A stretch of DNA of 42,368 nt. It comes from Dysgonomonas sp. 25. Its GTDB lineage: Bacteria > Bacteroidota > Bacteroidia > Bacteroidales > Dysgonomonadaceae. A model generated the notes under the pieces. It was given only the letters and a program-made list of their open reading frames with translations, was not told the DNA's origin and did no database searches. This document shows, in pieces, positions 15,141 through 23,303 of the stretch. The position numbers were made by a program, and so were the translations under genes. Location: contig NZ_QVMN01000016.1 of assembly GCF_010501075.1 (NCBI RefSeq), positions 1 to 42,368 of the forward strand, given 5' to 3'. Numbering within the stretch: position 1 is the stretch's first letter; each line of letters starts with the position of its first letter.

Positions 15141-16151
15141 ATGAACAAAGTATTTTTATTAGGAGCAAACAAAGAAATAGATAGAGCCAAACAAGTGGTA
15201 GAGGTCAATCAGATTATCCAAATGGAGGGTTACAGCTACCACAGGTATGTAGTGTATGATATTGTAGTAAATCAATGGGGCATCACTTACAAGCTAATCA
15301 ACCTAACTACAAAAGATTTTCATACAGCCAATATTATCAGACCATTGAAAGAAAAATTTGGCATTGGTTTCTATTACGACAGTAAAAACCCTCAGTTTAT
15401 GGACGGCTTCGAGGTGGCTATACTCCTACAAGAAGCAGAGCAAAAGAAAAAAGCGGAAGCAGACGAAGAAGAAAAGGAACGCATACGAGTTGAAGAAGTT
15501 AAAACGATTGGTCGCAAACGCTTTGCCGAGATATTTCCCGAAGATGCACAAGCCGTTATCGTGGCACGATTAAGACAGAACGAGAGCGACAGTCCAACCG
15601 ACTACTTCGCCCACAGCCCACAACGCACCGTTATTTTAGGCTTTTCAAAGCATAAGAGAGAGTTGTTTTCTGAAATGAGAAAACACGCTTCAAACTTCGA
15701 GGAAATAGCCTATTTAGCAGAGTATAATGAGGACTATGAACATCGGGAAAAATACAGCATGGGCGATGGTTATTACTTAGGCGAAAGTAAGTATCACGGT
15801 TGGATAATCGAAAAATGCCCTATCTACAAAAGAGAAAAAACAATCGAAGAATTTGCCTACACCGCAGGAAACGAGGATAATATACACCTCAAATCATTGA
15901 ATGAAAATAATAATCCGACTTCGACAGAAACAGCCATCACAAACGAGAATCTCTCTTTTGAGATAGTGGATTATTCGGAGAAAGCAATCGCCTTGTTTGG
16001 GGATACCAAAGCAATTAAAGACCTATTGTCTGCTATGGGTGGCAAGTTCAATCCGAGATTGAATTATAACAACCAAAAGCACGCAGGGTGGATATTTTCC
16101 AAGACTAAGCAAGACGAATTAAACACAGTATTAAATCTAAAAGCAGAATAA
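15141..16151 (+). CDS. Mobile-element protein of unknown function, two-domain
   Basis: A 336-residue protein from ATG 15141; an upstream in-frame start at 15066 would overlap the SLOG gene by 67 bp. The middle (about 95-125) is an acidic/basic coiled-coil-like region (EAEQKKKAEADEEEKERIRVEE). Next is a conserved-looking part with RKRFAEIFPEDAQAVIVARL and ILGFSKHKRELFSEMRKHA. The last ~70 residues (EIVDYSEKAIALFGDTKAI, GGKFNPRL, AGWIFSKTK) are a small domain I have met repeatedly in Bacteroidetes mobile-element proteins. Function unknown; possibly an antirestriction or DNA-handling protein, inferred only from context. Confidence 0.68.
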   Translation: MNKVFLLGANKEIDRAKQVVEVNQIIQMEGYSYHRYVVYDIVVNQWGITYKLINLTTKDFHTANIIRPLKEKFGIGFYYDSKNPQFMDGFEVAILLQEAEQKKKAEADEEEKERIRVEEVKTIGRKRFAEIFPEDAQAVIVARLRQNESDSPTDYFAHSPQRTVILGFSKHKRELFSEMRKHASNFEEIAYLAEYNEDYEHREKYSMGDGYYLGESKYHGWIIEKCPIYKREKTIEEFAYTAGNEDNIHLKSLNENNNPTSTETAITNENLSFEIVDYSEKAIALFGDTKAIKDLLSAMGGKFNPRLNYNNQKHAGWIFSKTKQDELNTVLNLKAE

Positions 16152-16153
16152 TT

Positions 16154-16297
16154 ATGAAAATAACAAAGCATTTCAAGAATACAATACAAGCCTATTTAGA
16201 GCAACGCGCAGCAAGCGATTCTCTATTCGAGTGGAAGTACACCAATAGAAATTTCTTTATCACAACTTCGGGTTATTCAATCGAGAGGGGTATGTAA
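16154..16297 (+). pseudogene. PcfK-like gene remnant
   Basis: Only 47 codons remain. The start MKITKHFKNTIQAYLEQRA closely resembles the N-terminus of PcfK-like proteins of Bacteroidetes conjugative elements (normally about 130-150 residues), but the similarity ends after about residue 30 and the frame stops at 16297. The following ~80 bp still code in another frame (a stretch ending MIEERMVA), which suggests a deletion or frameshift. It begins 2 bp after the previous stop, as in an intact operon. Confidence 0.5.
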
Positions 16298-16402
16298 TAA
16301 AAATACAGAATACCACAATCAGATAATTAATCTTGTGGAAAATAATATCTCTATGATTGAGGAAAGGATGGTGGCTTAATTACTCACTAAAACTAGAAGA
16401 AT

Positions 16403-16570
16403 ATGTATAGTCTTTTTATCGGCTTTCGGAAATTGGGCGAGTTCGATAGCATCTTTAAAGCCAAGAAATATGCTCAAAACTGCAATCTGAACGAAGTCTT
16501 TAATCTTATTGGTGAAAATTATAGAGATAGTTGGTATGTGTTTGAATCAGAAATAAAACGAACGCAATAA
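16403..16570 (+). CDS. Small hypothetical protein (55 aa)
   Basis: A 55-residue frame, MYSLFIGFRKLGEF to SEIKRTQ, with a balanced composition and no repeats. It is not a recognised family. It ends 14 bp before a clean terminator, which supports it as the last gene of the left accessory block. Confidence 0.45.
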   Translation: MYSLFIGFRKLGEFDSIFKAKKYAQNCNLNEVFNLIGENYRDSWYVFESEIKRTQ

Positions 16571-16584
16571 TTTATTCTAATATG

Positions 16585-16615
16585 CGGACTGAGAATTTCA
16601 GTCCGTTTCTTTTTT
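16585..16615 (+). terminator. Terminator between left accessory block and Dnd operon
   Basis: CGGACTGA (16585-16592), loop GAATT, TCAGTCCG (16598-16605), then TTTCTTTTTT. It separates rightward transcription from the leftward defence operon. Confidence 0.85.
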
Positions 16616-16651
16616 CAATGAGCCTGAACGGACAAAAAAGAAACATTTTTT

Positions 16652-17470
16652 TTAGTCCCAAATTGAATCTAAAGCATTTATGTATAATGGAATATCTTGT
16701 ATCTCAATTCCAAATTTCTTTTCAATCATGATATCTATAATCATCATACCATCTATCAAAATTATAGGAACTGCTCCTTTTTTTGTTGTGGCATTTAAAG
16801 CTTCTTTTGAAAACTTGGAAGTTGTTATAAATATCCCTTGTTCAAAATCCCCTTGAATTGCCCCTCTAAATTTATCAATCTCAGTGCGCCCTATACTTGT
16901 GTTTTTCCATCTTTTACATTGAAAAGCTACATTTAAGTAAGAAATGCCAACTTTCAATTTACCATAACCATCAATCCCTCCATCTTTTTGAGGTTTAGTT
17001 ACTTTCATATCTCGAAAGCCGTAAACTTTAAGCAATTTCTTACTAAATAGTTCGAAAACTAATGGGTCTAAGTCTTTAAGTTGTTCTAGGAGTTGTATCT
17101 TGAAGGATTTTATATAATCTGTATGAGTAGTTTTTAGTATTTCTATTAATCTCTTTTCATCAGCGATTATGGCACTTTTCTTTTTATCCTCTTTTAAATA
17201 AAGGGAAGAATATTCTATTAGACAATAAGTTCCATCATTTAAAATTTGAAAGTGCTTTCTTTTTGAGGCTGTAGGAAAATCGACACCTTGGCAATGACGG
17301 CGTAACTCAACTCTCATTACATTTAATGGATTCTGAGCTTTGAATTTATAGTAGTCATTTGCAATGATATTATCATATATGGCATTGACTGTTAACGGTC
17401 TTTTGCTATTTTTTAATACCTGACTAATGGCATCTATTATTGTAGTGCTACTTTTCTTTGTGGTTCCCAT
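16652..17470 (-). CDS. Mrr-type restriction endonuclease with N-terminal winged helix
   Basis: A 272-residue protein. Residues about 5-85 resemble a HARE-HTH/winged-helix module (TIIDAISQVLKNSKRPLTVNAIYDNI and FQILNDGTYCL), often found at the start of restriction and chromatin-type proteins. The C-terminal half is an Mrr-like PD-(D/E)XK domain: helix FELFSKKLLKVYGF, then DGGIDGYG with Asp about residue 166-169, and AFQCKRW (about 182-188) giving the Q-x-K version of the motif, then GIFITTSKFSKEA. Mrr enzymes cut modified DNA, or in Dnd-linked systems could cut DNA lacking the mark; which applies here is unknown. It is the last gene of the operon, 9 bp after the predicted nuclease gene. Confidence 0.85.
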   Translation of the reverse strand: MGTTKKSSTTIIDAISQVLKNSKRPLTVNAIYDNIIANDYYKFKAQNPLNVMRVELRRHCQGVDFPTASKRKHFQILNDGTYCLIEYSSLYLKEDKKKSAIIADEKRLIEILKTTHTDYIKSFKIQLLEQLKDLDPLVFELFSKKLLKVYGFRDMKVTKPQKDGGIDGYGKLKVGISYLNVAFQCKRWKNTSIGRTEIDKFRGAIQGDFEQGIFITTSKFSKEALNATTKKGAVPIILIDGMMIIDIMIEKKFGIEIQDIPLYINALDSIWD

Positions 17471-17479
17471 ACTACAATA

Positions 17480-18487
17480 CTACACTACTATTCTATCTTT
17501 AATACTCACTTCTACAGCAGAGAAAGATTTTAGTTCTGTAGAGAAATTGAAATCATCAATTTGCTCTAAAATTCTTTTTCTGTCAAAGAGAAGTTGATCA
17601 CTTAAAATTTCATCATACTGGTGAAATTTTACATCCTTGGGAATACTCATTGCATAAGGAATAAACATGGCGTGAATAGGCAATTTAGGAAAAACGATAT
17701 ATTCCCTAAATCTCTGCGTTTCGTATTGCTTATAATTCCAATTTTTTCCACAAGCACATTGTCCTAAAACAATGACCATATTTGGTATTTTATCAACGAA
17801 AGGGATCCAACCAATTAAATCAAGACCTCTCTCTTGTGTGTTTGTCTGGGGAATTGAGTCTAGTTTATCAATATTAATTTTAGTATTTAAATCTTCAGCT
17901 AATTGAGATATTTTTGTTCTTGCATTACCTTTGTATGTAGAATTCTTTCCGAATGATTTAATTACAGCTTTTCGTGGAAGAAAAAATTTAAGACAATAGA
18001 ATGATAACATCTCAAAATCGACAGTCAATTCATGATCAATTTCTTTGAAATAATTCAAATTAGAGCACAAAAGCAATAGTATGTATAGTTTTTGTTTATT
18101 TGTGAGATTATCTTTCAATTTTATTTGATTCTTATTGATTAAAAATGGGTATTCATCAACTTCATAAAGTTTCTCTCTATCTTGACAAATAGAAAAAATA
18201 GAATAGAACTTTTCTTCAATAATATCGTTCTTCTCAGCCTCAAGAGAAGCTATCTCATCTAGTTTGTTTTCAATATTGTCCAGTTCATCTGTCTCTAATA
18301 CATTGGAATCTTTTACATCTTGTAATTTATCAGAAATATCTGCAATTGTAACTTCTTCTTTTAAAAACAAAGCATTCAATTCTACATAATCTGCATATAT
18401 ATGCTCAATATACTTTGATACTTTGGGAGATTCAATCGAGAAATTCCGAAATTGTTTCTCTAACTTTTCATTAAAACTCGTCTCCAT
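17480..18487 (-). CDS. Predicted nuclease-like protein with GQCxCGKNW motif
   Basis: A 335-residue protein read from ATG 18487; two codons further upstream a TTG is possible but unlikely. The first ~110 residues are acidic and helical (DISDKLQDVKDSNVLETDEL). Around residues 218-250 lies RGLDLIGWIPFVDK, a hydrophobic strand and LGQCACGKNW. The spacing of D, then Q-x-x-x-x-K, looks like the active-site region of a PD-(D/E)XK fold with Q for E, as also in Mrr proteins. The two Cys of QCAC might instead bind metal. The first 17 bp overlap the end of the ParB-like gene, a sign of translational coupling, and the Mrr gene follows. I would call it a probable DNA-targeting effector of this operon. Confidence 0.55.
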   Translation of the reverse strand: METSFNEKLEKQFRNFSIESPKVSKYIEHIYADYVELNALFLKEEVTIADISDKLQDVKDSNVLETDELDNIENKLDEIASLEAEKNDIIEEKFYSIFSICQDREKLYEVDEYPFLINKNQIKLKDNLTNKQKLYILLLLCSNLNYFKEIDHELTVDFEMLSFYCLKFFLPRKAVIKSFGKNSTYKGNARTKISQLAEDLNTKINIDKLDSIPQTNTQERGLDLIGWIPFVDKIPNMVIVLGQCACGKNWNYKQYETQRFREYIVFPKLPIHAMFIPYAMSIPKDVKFHQYDEILSDQLLFDRKRILEQIDDFNFSTELKSFSAVEVSIKDRIVV

Positions 18488-19580
18488 CACCAAATATTTC
18501 TTTATTTAATAACTCATCTTTGCTTTGCTTGATCTTTGATGTCAGCTTTCTTATTTGTACGAGATCAGCCTCTAATTCACCATAAAAATCGGTTACTTTA
18601 TGAACTAGCGAATCAGCTTGTTCCAAAGAATTTAATGAATTTTGAATACTTGTGAAGAATCTGGATTCAATATTGTCAGTAAGTTCATAAGCACTTTCTA
18701 GATCTTTTCCTTCTCTAAAGGCAGAAGATGCTATTGTATTTTCTAGAATAGCATTTAGTTTATTTAGGTCACCACTCTTTCCCTTAATTCTAGTTTTATC
18801 CTGGTCGTTTTTTTTAAAAAACCAGAATATTAATTCTTTTAGATTGGCTTTATTTATATCTTTTAATGGATTATTCGAGGACATATCTACGTTTAAAAAT
18901 GCGGATATATGACTTCTACTTAATGAATCAACTATGTACCCTACGTAAAAAGTTGTATCATCCAAATCTTTAATTCTGTAAAATCCTTCATCTTCTACAA
19001 TTTGATATATTTCATAAGCAACTATAACTCTTTTAACATAGTCTTTACGACTACCTATTTTTTTTGCTAGATCTTTAACCGCAACATCAATACTGTCGTC
19101 TCCTTGAAACTGATCTTTATATAATTGATATAAATATCGAGATTTTTCGGTTAGTCCCCATGGCTTTATTCCTGTAATATGCCTAAATCCAAGATATTTT
19201 CTTATTTCTTCTTCTGAGTTGAAGATTAAACAGGGAATATGTTGAGGATGAAATTTCGCAGTATCATATATTTCTTTAACAGAAGCCTTTTTTACAGAAG
19301 CTAACTCTGGCTCATTTAAAAGTTTTATAGACGTTAAACGCCTATTACCTTCCAATACTTTATACTTGTTCCCATCAGGAACAACTAATAATTGTTCTCC
19401 TCTGAAAAAATCATTCTCCCCTATTGCCTGCATTAACTCTAAAGTTGCAGCCTCTAAAAGCATATAATCAATTATATCCCTTTCATCCATGTTATGTTTT
19501 GAGGCAGGGATACGCGGATTTTCAGGATCTAGAGCTAATTCTTTATAATAAATAGTTTTATATTCGTGATCTATAGCCAT
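18471..19580 (-). CDS. ParB/Srx-fold protein of the Dnd operon
   Basis: A 369-residue protein from ATG 19580; an upstream in-frame ATG at 19637 would overlap the DndE-HerA gene by 50 bp, whereas this start leaves a normal 7-bp gap. Residues about 10-95 form a ParB-like N-terminal domain: LDPENPRIPA (18-26), DYMLLEAATLELMQAIGENDF, and the phosphate/nucleotide motif VLEGNRRLTSIKLL (about 74-87). The last motif is the counterpart of GEHRR in ParB, and possibly of DGQHR in DndB-type proteins. A likely HTH-containing part follows (DLAKKIGSRKDYVKRVIVAYEI). The C-terminal part is helical. It may replace DndB as regulator or mark sensor, or load the downstream nucleases on DNA; this is inference. Confidence 0.7.
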   Translation of the reverse strand: MAIDHEYKTIYYKELALDPENPRIPASKHNMDERDIIDYMLLEAATLELMQAIGENDFFRGEQLLVVPDGNKYKVLEGNRRLTSIKLLNEPELASVKKASVKEIYDTAKFHPQHIPCLIFNSEEEIRKYLGFRHITGIKPWGLTEKSRYLYQLYKDQFQGDDSIDVAVKDLAKKIGSRKDYVKRVIVAYEIYQIVEDEGFYRIKDLDDTTFYVGYIVDSLSRSHISAFLNVDMSSNNPLKDINKANLKELIFWFFKKNDQDKTRIKGKSGDLNKLNAILENTIASSAFREGKDLESAYELTDNIESRFFTSIQNSLNSLEQADSLVHKVTDFYGELEADLVQIRKLTSKIKQSKDELLNKEIFGDGDEF

Positions 19581-19587
19581 ATTTTTA

Positions 19588-21180
19588 TTACTTTTTATCT
19601 CTTTCCCAATATTGTTTAACTTCAAATCTCTCTGCAAGTTTGAATTCTTTGATATTCGAAATAGCTTGTCCTTTTTCGATTTTTTCCATACTCTTAGAAA
19701 TCGTATGAGAACTTTTACCCGAAAGTCCTAGGAATTTTTCCATTGTTTTCGTATTCTTATCTTTTATATCTAAGAGGAATGCCATTTCACACATTGAGGA
19801 AAAATCAAAGTTTGATTGATTATATTCTTCAATACCTTGTGAAAGTAACACTATTGAAACACCTTTAGATCGAATCTCTCTCAGTATTTTCTCTAATATC
19901 TCCTGATATTTTTTCTCCTTAAATAATACATGGGCTTCATCAATTATAATTACATATCTCATTGATCGCACACCATTCTCTACAGGTGTATTTTCCATAT
20001 TCATAAATGTATTATAAATATAGTTTATGATAAGAAAAAGAGACGTGAATCTAAGAGAGTTAGATAGATCTCCAGATAAAGATAAATAAAGATTCTTAGT
20101 TAGAAAATTTGATTCGTTTTTAGGATCATCTAAGAAGATTGGATAACGACTCAATTCTCCCATAATTTCTGTTAATGTATCTCTCTTATCACCGACGATT
20201 TCTAATAATTGTTCGTTGATCTGATTTAATGTTGGATATGTTCCTCCTTTTTGATTTGTAAATGCTTCTTGAGTTGCATCTCTCAAAAATCCCTTTTGTT
20301 TCACTCCCAAATTCGAATATTTGCATACAATATCTACAAATTTATCTATTCCCATATTTTTATTTGAATCATTTACATTATCAATAAATGTAAGAGGATT
20401 AATAGGGAAACGGGTATCTGGAACGTTTATAAATTTGGTCTTTGTTTTCTCAAAAAATTGAGTCATTTCTTTTACATCATCATTTTTCAACCCCTTAAAA
20501 TCAAGATATATGAAATTGACATGTCCATTTGACTGTTCATTTATTTGAGTTACAAACTCCAATGCAAACTGAGTTTTTCCTGTTCCAGAGTTTCCTGCTA
20601 CTGCAATATGGTTATTATTATAACGTCTGGTATCATTAAATCCTAGAAATATTGGTTCTGGTACTTCTGTATCTATTGTATCTCCAATATTCAGTTTTAT
20701 CAATTCAGAGAAGTATGATTTTTCTATATGCTGCTGATTATTTGGAACGCTTCCTAAAGAAACGTTTAGCCCAACAAGAGGTAAAGTTCCTTTTTCTATA
20801 TATTCTATGAGAAAATCGAAGAAAGTATAATTATAACTATCTCTAAATATTTTATCTAAAGACTCTAAACCATGATCTATATGTAATTTTATATATTTAG
20901 GAATATTTACATCATCTGTCTTATACAGTCCGTAGTGTTGGCATATCAGAGCAATATAGAAATCTCGATATTTTTCATCAAAAAGGACATGATCCTTGTA
21001 TTCTTTTCCCTTGGAGTCATATATATTGAATTCAGATGTTTGAAACCTTTTACCTGTTTGCAAAGAATACCCCAAAGCAATACGTGCTATTACATTTTCC
21101 TTTGTTCCGTACGGCAACTTTGTTGTTAAACTTTTAACTACAGCTTGGTTTTGTTCGGAAGTTTTGATATTAATTTGCAT
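19588..21180 (-). CDS. DndE-HerA fusion: DndE-like domain plus DUF87/HerA ATPase
   Basis: A 530-residue protein. Residues about 1-115 resemble DndE, the small DNA-binding partner of DndCD (KTSEQNQAVVKSLTTKL, NVIARIALGYSLQTGKRF). From about 175 an ATPase of the HerA/FtsK group follows: Walker A AVAGNSGTGKTQFALEF (about 190-206), Walker B YVIIIDEAHVLF (about 406-417) and a sensor-like LLSQGIEEY. HerA ATPases pump DNA as hexamers; in Dnd restriction modules such a motor is a separate protein (DptH/DndH type). The start lies inside the end of dndD (11-bp overlap), so the two are translationally coupled. This protein probably works both in marking and in DNA translocation or restriction; the dual role is inferred. 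Confidence 0.82.
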   Translation of the reverse strand: MQINIKTSEQNQAVVKSLTTKLPYGTKENVIARIALGYSLQTGKRFQTSEFNIYDSKGKEYKDHVLFDEKYRDFYIALICQHYGLYKTDDVNIPKYIKLHIDHGLESLDKIFRDSYNYTFFDFLIEYIEKGTLPLVGLNVSLGSVPNNQQHIEKSYFSELIKLNIGDTIDTEVPEPIFLGFNDTRRYNNNHIAVAGNSGTGKTQFALEFVTQINEQSNGHVNFIYLDFKGLKNDDVKEMTQFFEKTKTKFINVPDTRFPINPLTFIDNVNDSNKNMGIDKFVDIVCKYSNLGVKQKGFLRDATQEAFTNQKGGTYPTLNQINEQLLEIVGDKRDTLTEIMGELSRYPIFLDDPKNESNFLTKNLYLSLSGDLSNSLRFTSLFLIINYIYNTFMNMENTPVENGVRSMRYVIIIDEAHVLFKEKKYQEILEKILREIRSKGVSIVLLSQGIEEYNQSNFDFSSMCEMAFLLDIKDKNTKTMEKFLGLSGKSSHTISKSMEKIEKGQAISNIKEFKLAERFEVKQYWERDKK

Positions 21181-23296
21181 TGTATTTTTGATTATAGGTT
21201 TCTATAAATTTATCAGGGGTAGTTTCTGTAAATTTGGAACTATCTGTTGATATATTCTCAATCAAATAGGCTCTACTTACTTTAGGCTCTAATATTTCAT
21301 ATTCTTTCTCTGTTAGCTCTTTGTTTATCAATGGAAATATAACAACTTGCTTTGACACACTAGGATAAAAATACTTAATTATATTTTCAGCATGTTGCTC
21401 ATCAAATTTTTGCATTGGGCTATCAATGAAAACAGGAAACTCTATTTCCGATTCATCAACTAAAGAGCTTAATAATGCAGAAGCATACATTTGTCGCTCA
21501 CCCATTGATAAAGAACTCCGATCTATTATTTTATTATTCTGATTGTACAAAACAATATCTATATCATCTCCTGTTGCATTTATATCAACATCAACACGCT
21601 TTATGAACTCTTTTTTGTGTAAAAGAATATTTAGCGACTCCAACATTTTAGCTTCTAGGGATTTTTTCTTCTCATCTTTGAATTGAACAATGAAATTTTG
21701 TAACCTTATTATTAATTGTTTAGTTTTTTTCTCCTTTTTAGAATATACTGAAGATTCATCTATTTTTTTACGCAGTACACCCTGTCTTTGGAGAAGTGTT
21801 TGAAGTTGAGTTGTGCAACTTCCAACTTTCTGATTTAAAGCTTCAATCTCATTGTCATATCTAATAATGTTACTTGTTATAGCATCCTTTTTTTGTCTTA
21901 AACTTGAGATGTATTCATCTTCTGCTTTATTTTCGGCATCTCTTAGTTTTCTATTTATTGAATCAAGTTGGTTCTTTATAAAAGAATACTCCGAGTTTAA
22001 CTGAGAAAATTTATCTTTGAAACTTAGTCTTATGGTGTTTACTAATTGTGTAAATTCATTTGTTTGTGTGCTTGAAAAGTCATGTAAGACTTTGAATGTA
22101 TCAGGAAGTTCTACAATATCAGAGAAAAAATACTTCTTAATCAATATTTTTATTTGTTCTTCGTAGAAGTTTTTGACTTTAACAGTATTAGTGTCAAAAC
22201 AAATATCCGATTTAAGTTTCGCATTTTCAATATCAGCTTGAATCTTATCTATTTTCTCACTAACGTCTTCCTGCTTATATTTTTGTTCTGCTAACGCTCT
22301 CTCATCATTGATTTGCTCTAATACATTAGCCATAGTTTCTCCTGCCAATGCAAAAGGAACAACATCAAGCAGTTCTCTTAGATTTTCTTGTTTTTTTGCA
22401 ATTTCTTGATTTAGATTGGATTGTTCGTTTTTTAATTCATTTAGCTCCTCAAGAGACATTTTATCTCCTTCTCTAATTAATTTTCGCTGAATTTCATCAG
22501 ACTCTTTTTCAAGAGTGTTCCGTTTCTCTTTTATATCGTCTATTTGAGATCCATAATCTTTTATTGTAATTTCGGTATTTTCAATATCTGCATGAAGTTG
22601 ATTCAGCTCTCTTTTCTCCTCCGGTTTTGCAGAACGTCTACGGTAATCATCTTGTTTCTCTTCAAGATTAGATTTCAAGTCTTCATATTTCTGTATACCA
22701 AGGACCTCTGAATATGCTTTGCTTAGCTGTTGTCTTTGAAGAGTTGAGTTAACTTCAGCAAGAGAAACTATTTTTTCTGCATCGAAGAAGAAGAATTTTG
22801 CAATTTCGATAGGTAAAATAAAATCACGAATAAAGATTTCCTCTCCTTGTTGATTATTTTTAGAGAAATCATCAACTAATTGATTAGGATAACCATCGAC
22901 TAAGACTTCAATCTTATCTGATGCCGATGTTATTACATTATAAGTACGCTTAATCGTCACTTCCGAACATGTAATATCTGGAATTTTCACATCACAAAAG
23001 GTCACGGAAACAGAAAATTCATTTTCACCTTCTTCTCTTGCTTTCCGGTTCAAGCTTTCCGATATATATTTTGTGTAATTTCCTTTATCTCTAATCTCTT
23101 TCTCATACAAATCATCAACTTTTTCCATCTGCTTACCATAAAGGCACCAAACAAGAGACATTAGAAAAGTTGTTTTCCCAAATCCGTTTTTTCCACTGAT
23201 AACAATAACATTCTTATTATCAGATGGCAATAAAGAAATGACATTATTCCCTTTATATATTCGAAAGTTATTTAGTTCGATCTCTTTTATATACAT
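21170..23296 (-). CDS. dndD: DNA sulfur modification protein DndD (SMC-like ATPase)
   Basis: A 708-residue ATPase. Walker A ISGKNGFGKTTFL is at residues 33-45 and the Cys-free zinc-hook-like centre is built from long coiled coils (about 200-550, rich in Glu/Lys). The ABC signature LSMGERQMYASALL (about 593-606) is followed by a Walker B region FPVFIDSPMQKFD (about 620-632). Order and length fit DndD of the phosphorothioation (PT) machinery, which hydrolyses ATP and is thought to open or nick DNA for sulphur insertion by DndC. It lies 7 bp after dndC and overlaps the next gene. Other SMC-like ATPases share these motifs, but the neighbouring dndC makes DndD the best call. Confidence 0.9.
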   Translation of the reverse strand: MYIKEIELNNFRIYKGNNVISLLPSDNKNVIVISGKNGFGKTTFLMSLVWCLYGKQMEKVDDLYEKEIRDKGNYTKYISESLNRKAREEGENEFSVSVTFCDVKIPDITCSEVTIKRTYNVITSASDKIEVLVDGYPNQLVDDFSKNNQQGEEIFIRDFILPIEIAKFFFFDAEKIVSLAEVNSTLQRQQLSKAYSEVLGIQKYEDLKSNLEEKQDDYRRRSAKPEEKRELNQLHADIENTEITIKDYGSQIDDIKEKRNTLEKESDEIQRKLIREGDKMSLEELNELKNEQSNLNQEIAKKQENLRELLDVVPFALAGETMANVLEQINDERALAEQKYKQEDVSEKIDKIQADIENAKLKSDICFDTNTVKVKNFYEEQIKILIKKYFFSDIVELPDTFKVLHDFSSTQTNEFTQLVNTIRLSFKDKFSQLNSEYSFIKNQLDSINRKLRDAENKAEDEYISSLRQKKDAITSNIIRYDNEIEALNQKVGSCTTQLQTLLQRQGVLRKKIDESSVYSKKEKKTKQLIIRLQNFIVQFKDEKKKSLEAKMLESLNILLHKKEFIKRVDVDINATGDDIDIVLYNQNNKIIDRSSLSMGERQMYASALLSSLVDESEIEFPVFIDSPMQKFDEQHAENIIKYFYPSVSKQVVIFPLINKELTEKEYEILEPKVSRAYLIENISTDSSKFTETTPDKFIETYNQKYNAN

Positions 23297-23303
23297 ATTA
23301 GGC

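Noticed and set aside
19581-19637. Longer N-terminus for the ParB-like protein
   Set aside because: It would overlap the DndE-HerA gene by 50 bp; the inner ATG gives normal spacing and the ParB-like start.
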